A DNA stretch of 64,000 nucleotides from Nocardioides sp. InS609-2. Its GTDB lineage: Bacteria; Actinomycetota; Actinomycetes; Propionibacteriales; Nocardioidaceae. Positions 32,488 through 39,642 of the stretch are shown here, piece after piece. The stretch spans positions 1,364,001 to 1,428,000 of the forward strand of contig NZ_CP060034.1 in the NCBI RefSeq assembly GCF_023208195.1. Reading direction: 5' to 3'. A program made the position numbers and the translations under genes. The notes below the pieces were generated by a model that ran no database searches, was not told the DNA's origin, and was given only the letters and a program-made list of their open reading frames with translations. The number at the start of each line of letters is the position of its first letter. The first letter of the stretch is position 1.

Positions 32488-33810
32488 ATGGGTTTCACGA
32501 ATGATCCGACCAGTCCCCCGCCCGAAGAGCCTGAGCAGAATCCCTTCAAGGGCACCCCGTTCGAGCAGCTCTTCTCCGGTGCGGGCGGCGGCGCCGGGTT
32601 CGGCGGCATGGACCTCTCTGCCCTGATGGGCCAGATGCAGGCGATGATGCAGCCACACGACGGCCCCATCAACTGGAACGTCGCCATCGACATGGCGCGG
32701 AAGGCCGCGGCCCAGCAGCCCGACCCCTCCCCCACGTCCCGCGACAAGGACGCCATCGCCGATGCCATGCGGCTGGCCGACCACTGGCTGGACTCCGCGA
32801 CCGACTTCCCGTCCGGCGTCACCACCACTGCGGCCTGGAGCCGCGCCGAGTGGATCGTCAACACAACCGACGCGTGGAAGGTGCTGGTCGAGCCGATCGC
32901 CAGCCAGGCCGTCGAGTCGCTCGGCAACGCGCTGCCCGAAGAGGCCCGCGCGATGGCCGGTCCACTGATCGGCATGCTGTCGCAGGCCACCGGCGCGATG
33001 GTGGCCAGCCAGGTCGGCTCCGGGCTCGGCGCCCTCGCCGGCGAGGTGCTCGGCGCCACCGACATCGGGCTGCCGCTCTCCGCGCCCGGTGTGGCCGCCC
33101 TGGTGCCGACCAACGTCGCTGCGTTCGCGGGCGGGCTCGACGTCGGCGATGACGACGTGCTCCTCTACCTCGCCCTGCGCGAGGCGGCGCACCAGCGCCT
33201 CTTCGCCGCTGTGCCGTGGCTGCGCGAGCACCTGATCGGTGCCGTCACCGACTACGCCCGTGGCATCCAGATCAACACCGCGGGGATGGAAGAACAGGTC
33301 CGCGGGCTCGACCTCAGCAATCCCGCGGCCCTGCAGGACGCCTTCGAGGGCGGCATGTTCGACCTCGCCCAGTCGCCCGCCCAGCAGGCCGCGCTGCAAC
33401 GCCTCGAGATCACCCTCGCTCTCGTCGAGGGCTGGGTCGACGAGGTGGTGGGCCAGGCCACCGCCGAGCGGATGCCGACGGCCGGCAAGCTGCAGGAAGC
33501 AGTACGCCGACGCCGTGCGGCTGGCGGTCCGGCCGAGCAGACCTTCGCCTCGCTCGTCGGTCTCGAGCTGCGCCCACGCCGGCTGCGTGACGCCTCCACG
33601 TTGTGGAGCTCGCTGCGCACGCGCCAGGGCACCGAGGCACGCGACGGAGTGTGGATGCACCCCGACCTGCTGCCGACGGCGGCCGACCTCGACGACCCGC
33701 TCGGCTTCCGTGAGGATGCCGCCGCGCCCGACTCGCTCACCGACGAGGACTTCGAGGCAGGTCTGCGGGATCTCCTCGACGGCACCGGCGACGACCGTCC
33801 CAAGGAGTGA
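32488..33810 (+). CDS. DUF2342 / zinc-dependent metalloprotease-like protein
   Basis: The protein has 440 residues, starting with a disordered Pro/Glu-rich segment and Gly/Met-rich stretch (GAGGGAGFGGMDLSALMGQM), followed by a helical domain. The motif REAAHQRLF (about 231-239) replaces the HExxH of metalloproteases, so catalytic competence is uncertain although databases name the family zinc-dependent metalloprotease. It is the counterpart of Rv3195 in the syntenic mycobacterial region, to my recollection. It is divergent from moaE with 37 bases between, and its stop overlaps the NUDIX gene by four bases. Confidence 0.85.
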   Translation: MGFTNDPTSPPPEEPEQNPFKGTPFEQLFSGAGGGAGFGGMDLSALMGQMQAMMQPHDGPINWNVAIDMARKAAAQQPDPSPTSRDKDAIADAMRLADHWLDSATDFPSGVTTTAAWSRAEWIVNTTDAWKVLVEPIASQAVESLGNALPEEARAMAGPLIGMLSQATGAMVASQVGSGLGALAGEVLGATDIGLPLSAPGVAALVPTNVAAFAGGLDVGDDDVLLYLALREAAHQRLFAAVPWLREHLIGAVTDYARGIQINTAGMEEQVRGLDLSNPAALQDAFEGGMFDLAQSPAQQAALQRLEITLALVEGWVDEVVGQATAERMPTAGKLQEAVRRRRAAGGPAEQTFASLVGLELRPRRLRDASTLWSSLRTRQGTEARDGVWMHPDLLPTAADLDDPLGFREDAAAPDSLTDEDFEAGLRDLLDGTGDDRPKE

Positions 33811-34361
33811 CGCTCCACGCCGACGCGCTCGGGGCGCTCGAGCGCTGGACCCCGCCGTCGACCGATCAGATCGCCCACCGCAACCGTTTCGTCGCCCACC
33901 TGCGCGCCCAGCCCGACGGGATGACCCGGGCGTCGTTCCCCGACCACATCACCGCCGGCACGCTGGTGCTGTCAGCGGACCTCGACCACGTGCTGCTCAA
34001 CCTGCACCGCAAGGCGCGGCGCTGGTTCGCGTTCGGCGGCCACTGTGAACCCGATGACCTGACGCTCCTCTCCGCGGCAACGCGCGAGGCCGCCGAGGAG
34101 TCCGGGATCGCCGGGCTCGACGTCGACCCGGTGCCGGTGCATCTCGACGAGCACACGGTCGGGTTCTGCGACCCGCGCGGGCCGGTCGCCCATCTCGACG
34201 TGCGCTACACCGCGCGTGCTGCTGCGGACGCCGTACACGGGGTGAGTGAGGAGTCGCTCGACGTGGGCTGGTGGCCCGTCACGGAACTGCCCGAGCTGGA
34301 GCCGGAGATGCTGACGCTGATCGAGCTCTCGCGTGCGCGGTGGGCGCAGCGGGTCTCGTAG
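33807..34361 (+). CDS. NUDIX hydrolase
   Basis: This 184-residue protein carries a complete Nudix box (GGHCEPDDLTLLSAATREAA followed by EESGI, about 74-98) with the metal-binding REAAEE core. Nudix enzymes hydrolyse nucleoside diphosphates linked to another moiety. The N-terminal 50 residues (QIAHRNRFVAHL) are typical of the housecleaning type fused here without another domain. It overlaps the DUF2342 gene by four bases and is convergent with the M48-type gene 28 bases later. The exact substrate cannot be predicted. Confidence 0.9.
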   Translation: MTLHADALGALERWTPPSTDQIAHRNRFVAHLRAQPDGMTRASFPDHITAGTLVLSADLDHVLLNLHRKARRWFAFGGHCEPDDLTLLSAATREAAEESGIAGLDVDPVPVHLDEHTVGFCDPRGPVAHLDVRYTARAAADAVHGVSEESLDVGWWPVTELPELEPEMLTLIELSRARWAQRVS

Positions 34362-34388
34362 CGTCGCCGGCTCCTGGCGCGGGAGCAG

Positions 34389-34925
34389 TCAGTCGACCGG
34401 GTCGCCGTCGTCGGGCGGCTCCATGTTGGCCGAGGCCGACCAGCCGATGAGGTAGCCCTTGGCGCGCTCGGCCCTTGGGAAGCGATCGACCCAGGCCCAG
34501 AAGTTCGCGTCGTGCGCGGGCTCGAGCAGGTGGGCGAGCTCGTGGACGAGCACGTAGTCGATCACCCAGGTCGGCATGCCCTGCAGCCGTTCGGACAACC
34601 GGATCGACCGGTCGCCCGGCGTGCACGAACCCCAGCGTGAGCGCTGGTTGACCACCCAGCGCACCGATTCGGGCAGCGCGAGGCCGCCGAAGATCTCGTC
34701 GTTGAGCTGCCGGGCGCGGGCCATCAGCTGGTCGTCGCTGGGGCGCTTGCGGGCCTCCGCCTTCTCGAGACGGGCGACCATCTTGGCCACCCACGAGGCC
34801 TCGTCCTTCTTGCTCATCGTCGCTGGGATCATCACCACGAAGCGGTCTCCGTCGCGATATGCCGAGACCGTACGGCGCCGGCGCGACGAGCGTCGTACCT
34901 CGACCTGCGGCTCCTGGTCGGTCAT
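34389..34925 (-). CDS. M48/YgjP-type metal-dependent hydrolase
   Basis: ATG 34925 gives 178 residues; it overlaps the end of the PHP gene (ATGA). The zinc motif is VLVHELAHLLEPAH (about 124-137), an HELAH with a third His-containing segment HDANFW, preceded by the family block NQRSRWGSCTP. This is the YgjP/SprT-like group of small metallopeptidase-like proteins. It seems to be soluble. The cellular substrate is not known; the family is sometimes linked to restriction systems, but nothing here supports that. Confidence 0.87.
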   Translation of the reverse strand: MTDQEPQVEVRRSSRRRRTVSAYRDGDRFVVMIPATMSKKDEASWVAKMVARLEKAEARKRPSDDQLMARARQLNDEIFGGLALPESVRWVVNQRSRWGSCTPGDRSIRLSERLQGMPTWVIDYVLVHELAHLLEPAHDANFWAWVDRFPRAERAKGYLIGWSASANMEPPDDGDPVD

Positions 34926-35992
34926 GACGACCCACCAGCCGCCCAGGCGAGCAGCCGGTCGCGCGGCCACGTGTTGACGACCCGGTCTGCCTCGATGCCG
35001 GCGGCCTCGGCGCGTTCGCAGCCGTAGGGCAGGAAGTCGAGCTGGCCGGGCGCATGCGCGTCGCTGTCGATCGAGAACAAGCAGCCGATGTCGCGAGCGA
35101 GCTCGAGCAGCTTGGTCGGCGGGTCGCGGCGCTCGGGACGGGAGTTGATCTCGACCGCGACGTCGTGCTCGGCGCAGGCCTCGAACACCGCCTTGGCATC
35201 GAACTGGCTCTGCCCGCGGGTGCCGCGGTTGCCGGTGACGAGCCGGCCGGTGCAGTGGCCGAGCACGTTCATCCGGGGGTTGGTGATCGCACCGATCATC
35301 CGGCGGGTCATCGCGGCCTGCTCCATCTTCAGCTTCGAGTGCACGCTGGCCACCCGCAGGTCGAGGCGGGCCAGCATCTCGTCGGTCTGGTCGAGGTCAC
35401 CGTTGTCGAGGATGTCGACCTCGATGCCCTTCAGCAGGGTGAATGCCCCACCCAGATGGGTGTTGACGGCGTCGACGACGTCGAGCTGGCGGGCCAGCCG
35501 CTCGGCGCTGAGGCCGTGGGCGACGGTGAGCCGGGGCGAGTGGTCGGTGAGCACGAGGTAGTCGTGACCGAGCTCGATCGCCGTGAACGCCATCTCCTCG
35601 ATGGGCGAGCCGCCGTCAGACCAGTCGGAGTGCGAGTGCAGGTCGCCACGCAGGGCGGCCCGCAGCGTCACGCCACCCTCGGTCACCGGCCCACCGTGCT
35701 CGCGCTCGAGGCGGGCCAGCCGCTCGGGCAGTCGTCCCTGCGCCGCCTCGGCGATGACCGACGCGGTGCTGGCGCCGATACCGGGCATCTTGGTGAGCGT
35801 GCCTGCGTCGACGTGCGCGGCGAGCCCGTCACCCAGCGCAAGCACCGTCGCTGCAGCCGCGCGGAACGCCTTCACCTTGTAGGTGTCCTCTCGGGCGCGC
35901 TCCAGCAGAAACGCGATCCGGCGCAAGGCGCCCACGGCACCGCCGTCGTACGGCTCTCCGGCACTGGCTACGTCGACCAACTCTTCCTCCAC
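34922..35992 (-). CDS. PHP-domain phosphoesterase, DNA polymerase X-like C-terminus
   Basis: About 356 residues from GTG 35992; TTG 35980 behind GGAGGA is an alternative, and the frame is open to 36043. An N-terminal helical region with a helix-hairpin-helix (LTKMPGIGASTASVIAEAAQ) resembles the polymerase X 8-kDa domain. The PHP domain follows with RGDLHSHSDWSDGG, YLVLTDHSP, GIEVDILDNG, ASVHSKLKM and FSIDSDAHAPG, supplying the usual His/Asp metal ligands. The polymerase palm is missing, so it is a stand-alone phosphoesterase, perhaps acting in DNA repair. It is coupled to the M48-type gene. Confidence 0.85.
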   Translation of the reverse strand: MEEELVDVASAGEPYDGGAVGALRRIAFLLERAREDTYKVKAFRAAAATVLALGDGLAAHVDAGTLTKMPGIGASTASVIAEAAQGRLPERLARLEREHGGPVTEGGVTLRAALRGDLHSHSDWSDGGSPIEEMAFTAIELGHDYLVLTDHSPRLTVAHGLSAERLARQLDVVDAVNTHLGGAFTLLKGIEVDILDNGDLDQTDEMLARLDLRVASVHSKLKMEQAAMTRRMIGAITNPRMNVLGHCTGRLVTGNRGTRGQSQFDAKAVFEACAEHDVAVEINSRPERRDPPTKLLELARDIGCLFSIDSDAHAPGQLDFLPYGCERAEAAGIEADRVVNTWPRDRLLAWAAGGSS

Positions 35993-36107
35993 ATCCGCTT
36001 GCCGCCATTGTGGCTGGTCAGGCGCCTGTACGACGCGAAGCACCGCGTGTCCTGCACAGGCTCATCCCGCGCGGTACCCAGGTTCTCCACGGATCCCACG
36101 CTCCATC

Positions 36108-36160
36108 CACAGCTCTGTCCACAGGGTTTTCCACAGGGGTGGACAAGCTGCGCTGACCTC
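36108..36160. other. Cluster of DnaA-box-like nonamers
   Basis: Within about 50 bases there are CATCCACAG, CTGTCCACA, TTTTCCACA and an inverted TGTCCACCC-type word, all near the actinobacterial DnaA box TTGTCCACA. They lie in the 244-base gap upstream of the PHP gene. The cluster may titrate or respond to DnaA, or may be chance in this composition. Confidence 0.35.
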
Positions 36161-36287
36161 GGCGGCCGCGGACTCCTGGCGTTGCGCCCAGCTGAGGCCC
36201 GCGGCCCATCTGCGCTGGGTTCGGATGGGGAAGGCAAACGCCGGGTGGAGCGGCAGGGGGCCTCTTCTTCTGCGTGCGGGCTCCGGC

Positions 36288-37088
36288 TCAGCGGCCGCCG
36301 AAGACGGGCGCCCGCTTTTCACGCGCGGCCGCGACGCCTTCCTGCAGGTCGGCGGTCGCCAGCGTGACGGGCTGCGCCAGCGCTTCCCACTGAAGGCAGG
36401 CCTCGAGGTCGACGTGCCCGCTGCCGGCCAGCGCCAGCTTGGTGAGCCGGCTGGCGATCGGCGCGGTGCCCGCGATGCCGGCGGCAGTGGCCAGCACGTC
36501 GTCCAGGAATCCCTCGGGCGCGATCACGCGCGACACCAGACCCAAGGTCAGCGCCTCGTCAGCCCCGACCAGCCGCCCGGTCAGCAGGAGGTCACGTGCC
36601 GCGGCGCGGCCGACCACGTCGGGCAGCAGGTAGGTGCCGGCCATGCCGGCGTGCATGCCGAGCTTGACGAAGGGCGCGCCCAGGCGAGCCCCCGCCGCGG
36701 CGTACCGGATGTCGCAGGCAAGGGCCAGGCACAGCCCGGCGCCGATGGCGTGCCCGTTGACCGCGGCGATCGTCGGCACCTCGAGCCGCCGGATCGACAA
36801 CCACGCGCGGTAGAACGGCATCATCCGCTCGCGCAGCTCGTCGACGGTCGCCTCGGGTTCGCTCGAGATCCAGTTCGTGTTGCCGCCAGAGCAGAACGCA
36901 CTGCCCTGGCCCGTCACGACGACCGCGCGCACCGTGCGGTCGGTGGCGATCGCGTCGATGGCCTCGACCCACGAACGCGTCATGTCGTCAGACATCGCGT
37001 TGCGCTGGTCGGGGTTGTCGAGAGTGATGAGTACGACGCCGTCGGAGGGTCGCTCGAGACGCAGATGTGCGTAGTCGTGGTCAGCCAT
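36288..37088 (-). CDS. Enoyl-CoA hydratase/isomerase (crotonase) family protein
   Basis: ATG 37088 gives 266 residues, normal for a crotonase. The oxyanion-hole strands are visible: AFCSGGNTNWIS (about 64-75) and NGHAIGAGLCLALACDIRYA (about 109-128), with the usual catalytic acid region at GMHAGMAGTYLLPDVVG. It should act on a CoA thioester of a fatty or aromatic acid in the cytoplasm. No other fatty-acid gene is adjacent, so the pathway is open. The frame is open upstream to 37184, but that part is not conserved-looking. Confidence 0.9.
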   Translation of the reverse strand: MADHDYAHLRLERPSDGVVLITLDNPDQRNAMSDDMTRSWVEAIDAIATDRTVRAVVVTGQGSAFCSGGNTNWISSEPEATVDELRERMMPFYRAWLSIRRLEVPTIAAVNGHAIGAGLCLALACDIRYAAAGARLGAPFVKLGMHAGMAGTYLLPDVVGRAAARDLLLTGRLVGADEALTLGLVSRVIAPEGFLDDVLATAAGIAGTAPIASRLTKLALAGSGHVDLEACLQWEALAQPVTLATADLQEGVAAAREKRAPVFGGR

Positions 37089-37271
37089 GGCGTGAGGATA
37101 CGAGGGTCGGCCGGACCCCGACACGACCACGCTTGGAGGGGTGCCTCCTACGCCTGCGCTCAGGCGTGAAGTAGGGTCGTTCACGGCTCAGGGACACCCG
37201 TCCCGGGCACCGGCGGGCTTCCCCAGATCCCCCGCCGCGACGACCGAAAATTTATAGGCAAGGAGGCCGTC

Positions 37272-37430
37272 ATGGCGGAGACCTGGAGCGGCGAGTTCTA
37301 CTGCGTGAAGTGCAAGGAAAAGCGTGAGGCAGAGGGTGAAGTCAAGGTCAATGACAAGGGCACCCGGATGGCCAAGGGTGTCTGCCCCGTCTGCGGCACG
37401 AACCTGAACCGCATTCTCGGCAAGGGGTAA
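37272..37430 (+). CDS. DUF5679 zinc-ribbon protein
   Basis: A 52-residue gene that is easily missed: ATG 37272 follows AAGGAGG by six bases. The sequence has two CxxC pairs (CVKCKE at 11-16 and CPVCGT at 38-43) around EVKVNDKGTRMAKGV, the DUF5679 zinc-ribbon pattern. A hairpin with a T-rich tail follows at 37449. A TTTATAGG upstream is a plausible -10. The function is not known; size and zinc ribbon suggest a small nucleic-acid or protein-binding factor. Confidence 0.88.
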   Translation: MAETWSGEFYCVKCKEKREAEGEVKVNDKGTRMAKGVCPVCGTNLNRILGKG

Positions 37431-37448
37431 CCAGCCCCCCAGCTGACA

Positions 37449-37490
37449 CGGCGGCGTCATCCTCACGGGTGGCGCCGCCGCTGTTCATTT
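37449..37490 (+). terminator. Terminator downstream of the DUF5679 gene
   Basis: CGGCGGCG (37449-37456) pairs with CGCCGCCG (37473-37480) over a 16-base loop and is followed by CTGTTCATTTTC. Confidence 0.65.
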
Positions 37491-37547
37491 TCAGGCCCTG
37501 TGGATGACGGCCGCGCTCCCCTGCCCCGCGGTGCGAGGGTGGGCGGC

Positions 37548-38348
37548 ATGCGTGACGACGACACGACCCGGTGGGTGCGGTTGCGATCGGGCGTCCCGGT
37601 CGTACGCCGCGACGACGGCCACCTGCAGGTCGGCTCCCACCCGGAGGCCAGCGTGGTCGTCAAGGCCACCGAGCCGTACGTCGACCTGTTGGACCAGCTG
37701 ACCCACGGACTCGACCCCTCGGTGCTCGGGTCCGGCCAGGCAGCACTCGTCGCTCGTCTCGCCGCCGCCGGCCTGGTCGTCGACCCGGGTGAGCGTGATC
37801 GTCGGCTGCTCCGCCGCGCCGCGACCCTCGTCGAGATCGTCGGCTCGAGGCCGTGGCAGGACGACTTGGCCGCCCGGCTGGCCGACGTCGGCATCCGCAC
37901 CGGCGTTGAGCCAGACGCGACCGACCTGGCCGTCGTACTCACCGCGGGCGAGCCCGACCGCGACCTTGCCGACCGCCGCCTGCACTCCGACCAGACGACG
38001 CTGTTCGTGGCCGCGATCGACGGAAGAGTCCGGCTGGGGCCGTGGGTGGTGCCGGGTCAGACGGCGTGTCTCCAGTGCCTCGACGCGCACGCCCGCGAGC
38101 GCGACGCCCGGCACCCGGTGCTGGTCGAGCAGTGGAACTCCGCCGAGCACGTGGCCGAGGTCGAGCCCTCGCTGGTGTCGCTCGCGCTGGCCTGGGCCTG
38201 CGCCGACGTCGTGCGGTGGTGCCATGCGCAAGCCCCGACGACCTGGTCGTCGACCATCTGGCTCGACGAGAACGGGCTGCCCGACATCCGGTCGTGGACC
38301 CGGCACGCGTGGTGCGGCTGCGGGTGGGCACTCGACGTCACCGGCTGA
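37548..38348 (+). CDS. ThiF/cyclodehydratase-like protein (TOMM leader-binding type)
   Basis: A 266-residue protein whose C-terminal half reads WVVPGQTACLQCLDAHARER (about 166-185) and later WCGCGW (about 258-263), two CxxC-like zinc sites of the ThiF-related cyclodehydratase partner family. It lacks the ATP-binding GxGxxG of active E1-like enzymes. Databases name relatives cyclodehydratase or TOMM leader-binding proteins, but no YcaO enzyme or short precursor is adjacent. It occupies the place of Rv3196 in the syntenic mycobacterial region (from memory), so a conserved housekeeping role is likelier than a natural-product one. Confidence 0.75.
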   Translation: MRDDDTTRWVRLRSGVPVVRRDDGHLQVGSHPEASVVVKATEPYVDLLDQLTHGLDPSVLGSGQAALVARLAAAGLVVDPGERDRRLLRRAATLVEIVGSRPWQDDLAARLADVGIRTGVEPDATDLAVVLTAGEPDRDLADRRLHSDQTTLFVAAIDGRVRLGPWVVPGQTACLQCLDAHARERDARHPVLVEQWNSAEHVAEVEPSLVSLALAWACADVVRWCHAQAPTTWSSTIWLDENGLPDIRSWTRHAWCGCGWALDVTG

Positions 38349-38360
38349 CGCGCGGTCGCG

Positions 38361-38558
38361 TCACCACCACTCGCTGTCGAGCTTGCCCTCCATGGCCCGC
38401 AGGTGGGTGCGCGAGCAGGTGTCGCAGAAGGTGCGCTTACGGCCGCGCTCCACCGACGTGGTCCAGGTCAGCGTCTCGACCTCGGTCTCGACGGTCCGGC
38501 CGCAGAAGTCACACGTCAACACCTGATCGAGGCTACGCCCGTCACGCTCCGGACGCAC
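38361..38558 (-). CDS. Small zinc-ribbon-like protein
   Basis: The conserved part reads LTCDFCGRTVETEVETLTW and then RTFCDTCSRTHLRAMEGKLD, a pair of CxxC knuckles, ending in SEWW. GTG 38558 is chosen because the frame further upstream runs through a perfect 18-bp hairpin (38560-38598) that should terminate transcription from above; GTG 38522 would start just before the first CxxC and is also possible. No known function. It is convergent with the ThiF-like gene, 12 bases apart. Confidence 0.65.
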   Translation of the reverse strand: MRPERDGRSLDQVLTCDFCGRTVETEVETLTWTTSVERGRKRTFCDTCSRTHLRAMEGKLDSEWW

Positions 38559-38559
38559 G

Positions 38560-38598
38560 AAGAGCCGGGTACGACGACGGTCGTCGTACCCGGCTCTT
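38560..38598. terminator. Perfect 18-bp hairpin
   Basis: AAGAGCCGGGTACGACGA (38560-38577), a three-base loop and the exact complement (38581-38598). It has no T-run but is very stable and lies downstream of the whiB7 cluster; it probably ends those minus-strand transcripts. Confidence 0.7.
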
Positions 38599-38648
38599 GT
38601 CGGAGTTGTCACGCGGCGATCAGGTCAGGTGCTGGTGACTGGCCCTGA

Positions 38649-38813
38649 TCAGAGAGCGCGGGCGAGAGCGAGACGTGCGTTCTGCGCAGCCTGCTCAGCC
38701 TTGCGGCTCATGCGACGTGCCACGGCCAGCTGGTGGCCGCGCCGCAACTGCTGCGCCTCTCCCAGGCGCTCGGTCATTTGTGCGCGCGCGAGACTTTCGT
38801 ACATGAGATTCAT
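38649..38813 (-). CDS. Small basic helical protein downstream of whiB7
   Basis: ATG 38813 has GAAGGA ten bases upstream and opens 54 residues that are nearly all helix-forming and basic (MYESLARAQMTERLGEAQQL, then RRMSRKAEQAAQNARLALAR). An in-frame ATG at 38849 would add 12 residues. No family is recognised. It follows whiB7 by about 75 bases on the same strand and may be induced with it, ending at the hairpin 38560-38598. Confidence 0.55.
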   Translation of the reverse strand: MNLMYESLARAQMTERLGEAQQLRRGHQLAVARRMSRKAEQAAQNARLALARAL

Positions 38814-38887
38814 GTCGTTACGTCCTTCGGTCTTCGAGTTGAGGTTCATCGAGGTGTGGCTTCTTTCGTGATGTGGAGGTCCGCCGC

Positions 38888-39175
38888 TCAGGCAGCCACC
38901 CCGTCGTCGGTGTTCTTGCGGGGTCGACCGCGTGGGCGCTTGCGCGGGATCACCACGCCTTGCAGGAAGAGCTCGCCGCCCCAGACACCCCACGGCTCAC
39001 GCCGTTCGAGTGCGTTGTCGAGGCACATCGCCTGGACCGGGCAGTCCTGGCACAGGGCCTTGGCGTGCTCCACGTCGATGGGCGATTCGGCGAACCACAG
39101 GTCCGGGTCGTTGATGCGACACGGTGCCTGCGTCTGGAGTTCTTCCGATACGCGGTCGAGAACACTGATGGTCAT
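38888..39175 (-). CDS. whiB7: WhiB7-type iron-sulfur transcription factor
   Basis: ATG 39175 lies eight bases after GAGGAGG and gives 95 residues. Four cysteines for the 4Fe-4S cluster are in APCRI (about 19) and LCQDCPVQAMC (41-51), followed by the sigma-factor-binding EPWGVWGGE loop and a C-terminal AT-hook RGRPRK that identifies WhiB7 among WhiB proteins. WhiB7 binds AT-rich DNA upstream of -35 elements and turns on intrinsic antibiotic resistance. The long leader with a translated ORF and terminator (39231-39600) is the expected attenuation control. Confidence 0.95.
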   Translation of the reverse strand: MTISVLDRVSEELQTQAPCRINDPDLWFAESPIDVEHAKALCQDCPVQAMCLDNALERREPWGVWGGELFLQGVVIPRKRPRGRPRKNTDDGVAA

Positions 39176-39230
39176 GTAAGTCACCTCCTCTGCTGACCTG
39201 ATCGCTGATCTGATGGTTCTGGAGAAACAG

Positions 39231-39265
39231 AAAGGCCGCGGATCCCTGATTCGGGTTCCGCGGCC
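39231..39265 (-). terminator. whiB7 leader attenuator
   Basis: On the minus strand GGCCGCGGA-A-CCC pairs with GGG-A-TCCGCGGCC over a six-base loop, followed by TTTCTGTTTC. It lies between the leader ORF stop (39290) and the whiB7 ribosome-binding site, the position of a conditional terminator. Confidence 0.85.
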
Positions 39266-39289
39266 TGGAGGCGCCGGTGCTGTTGGGTT

Positions 39290-39499
39290 TCAACAGGACG
39301 GTGGTCTCCAGGCAGTGGTCCCCGGGAACGAACCCTGGGCGGTCGCGACAACGGTGGCGTCCGTGCCAAAGCCGCCGAGCTGACGCACGGGCTCCGTGAT
39401 GACCGAGCCAGAGCAGGCAGGGGTCGCGAAGGTGGCGCCGTGAACGGGCATGCCGAAGGACGGCTTGAGGGCCGTCATCGTGTAGATGTTCTTGGTCAT
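39290..39499 (-). CDS. whiB7 leader peptide
   Basis: ATG 39499 follows AAGGAGGT by eight bases, one of the strongest ribosome-binding sites in the window, and opens 69 residues that end 25 bases before the attenuator hairpin. The peptide starts MTKNIYTMTALKPSFGMPV and has no known domain. Upstream ORFs control whiB7 in mycobacteria and Streptomyces: ribosomes stalled by antibiotics alter leader folding and let polymerase read through. That role is inferred here from position and signal strength; the peptide itself may be dispensable as a product. Confidence 0.72.
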   Translation of the reverse strand: MTKNIYTMTALKPSFGMPVHGATFATPACSGSVITEPVRQLGGFGTDATVVATAQGSFPGTTAWRPPSC

Positions 39500-39572
39500 G
39501 CGTGCCACCTCCTTCGGTGCTTCGTGCGCGAACCGTGCCAAGGTCCTGAGCGCGTGGACTGGATGAGAGAAA

Positions 39573-39610
39573 ACTATCGCGCCGCCCGCGTAATGGGCAA
39601 ACGATTTAGT
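39573..39610 (-). promoter_or_regulatory. Candidate whiB7 promoter
   Basis: On the minus strand TTGCCC (39600-39595), a 16-base spacer and GATAGT (39578-39573) form a sigma-A-like promoter. An AT-rich ACTAAATCGT lies immediately upstream of the -35, where WhiB7 is known to contact its own promoter. Confidence 0.55.
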
Positions 39611-39642
39611 GGGTATTTCCTTGAAATTCTTCGAGTTGTTGC

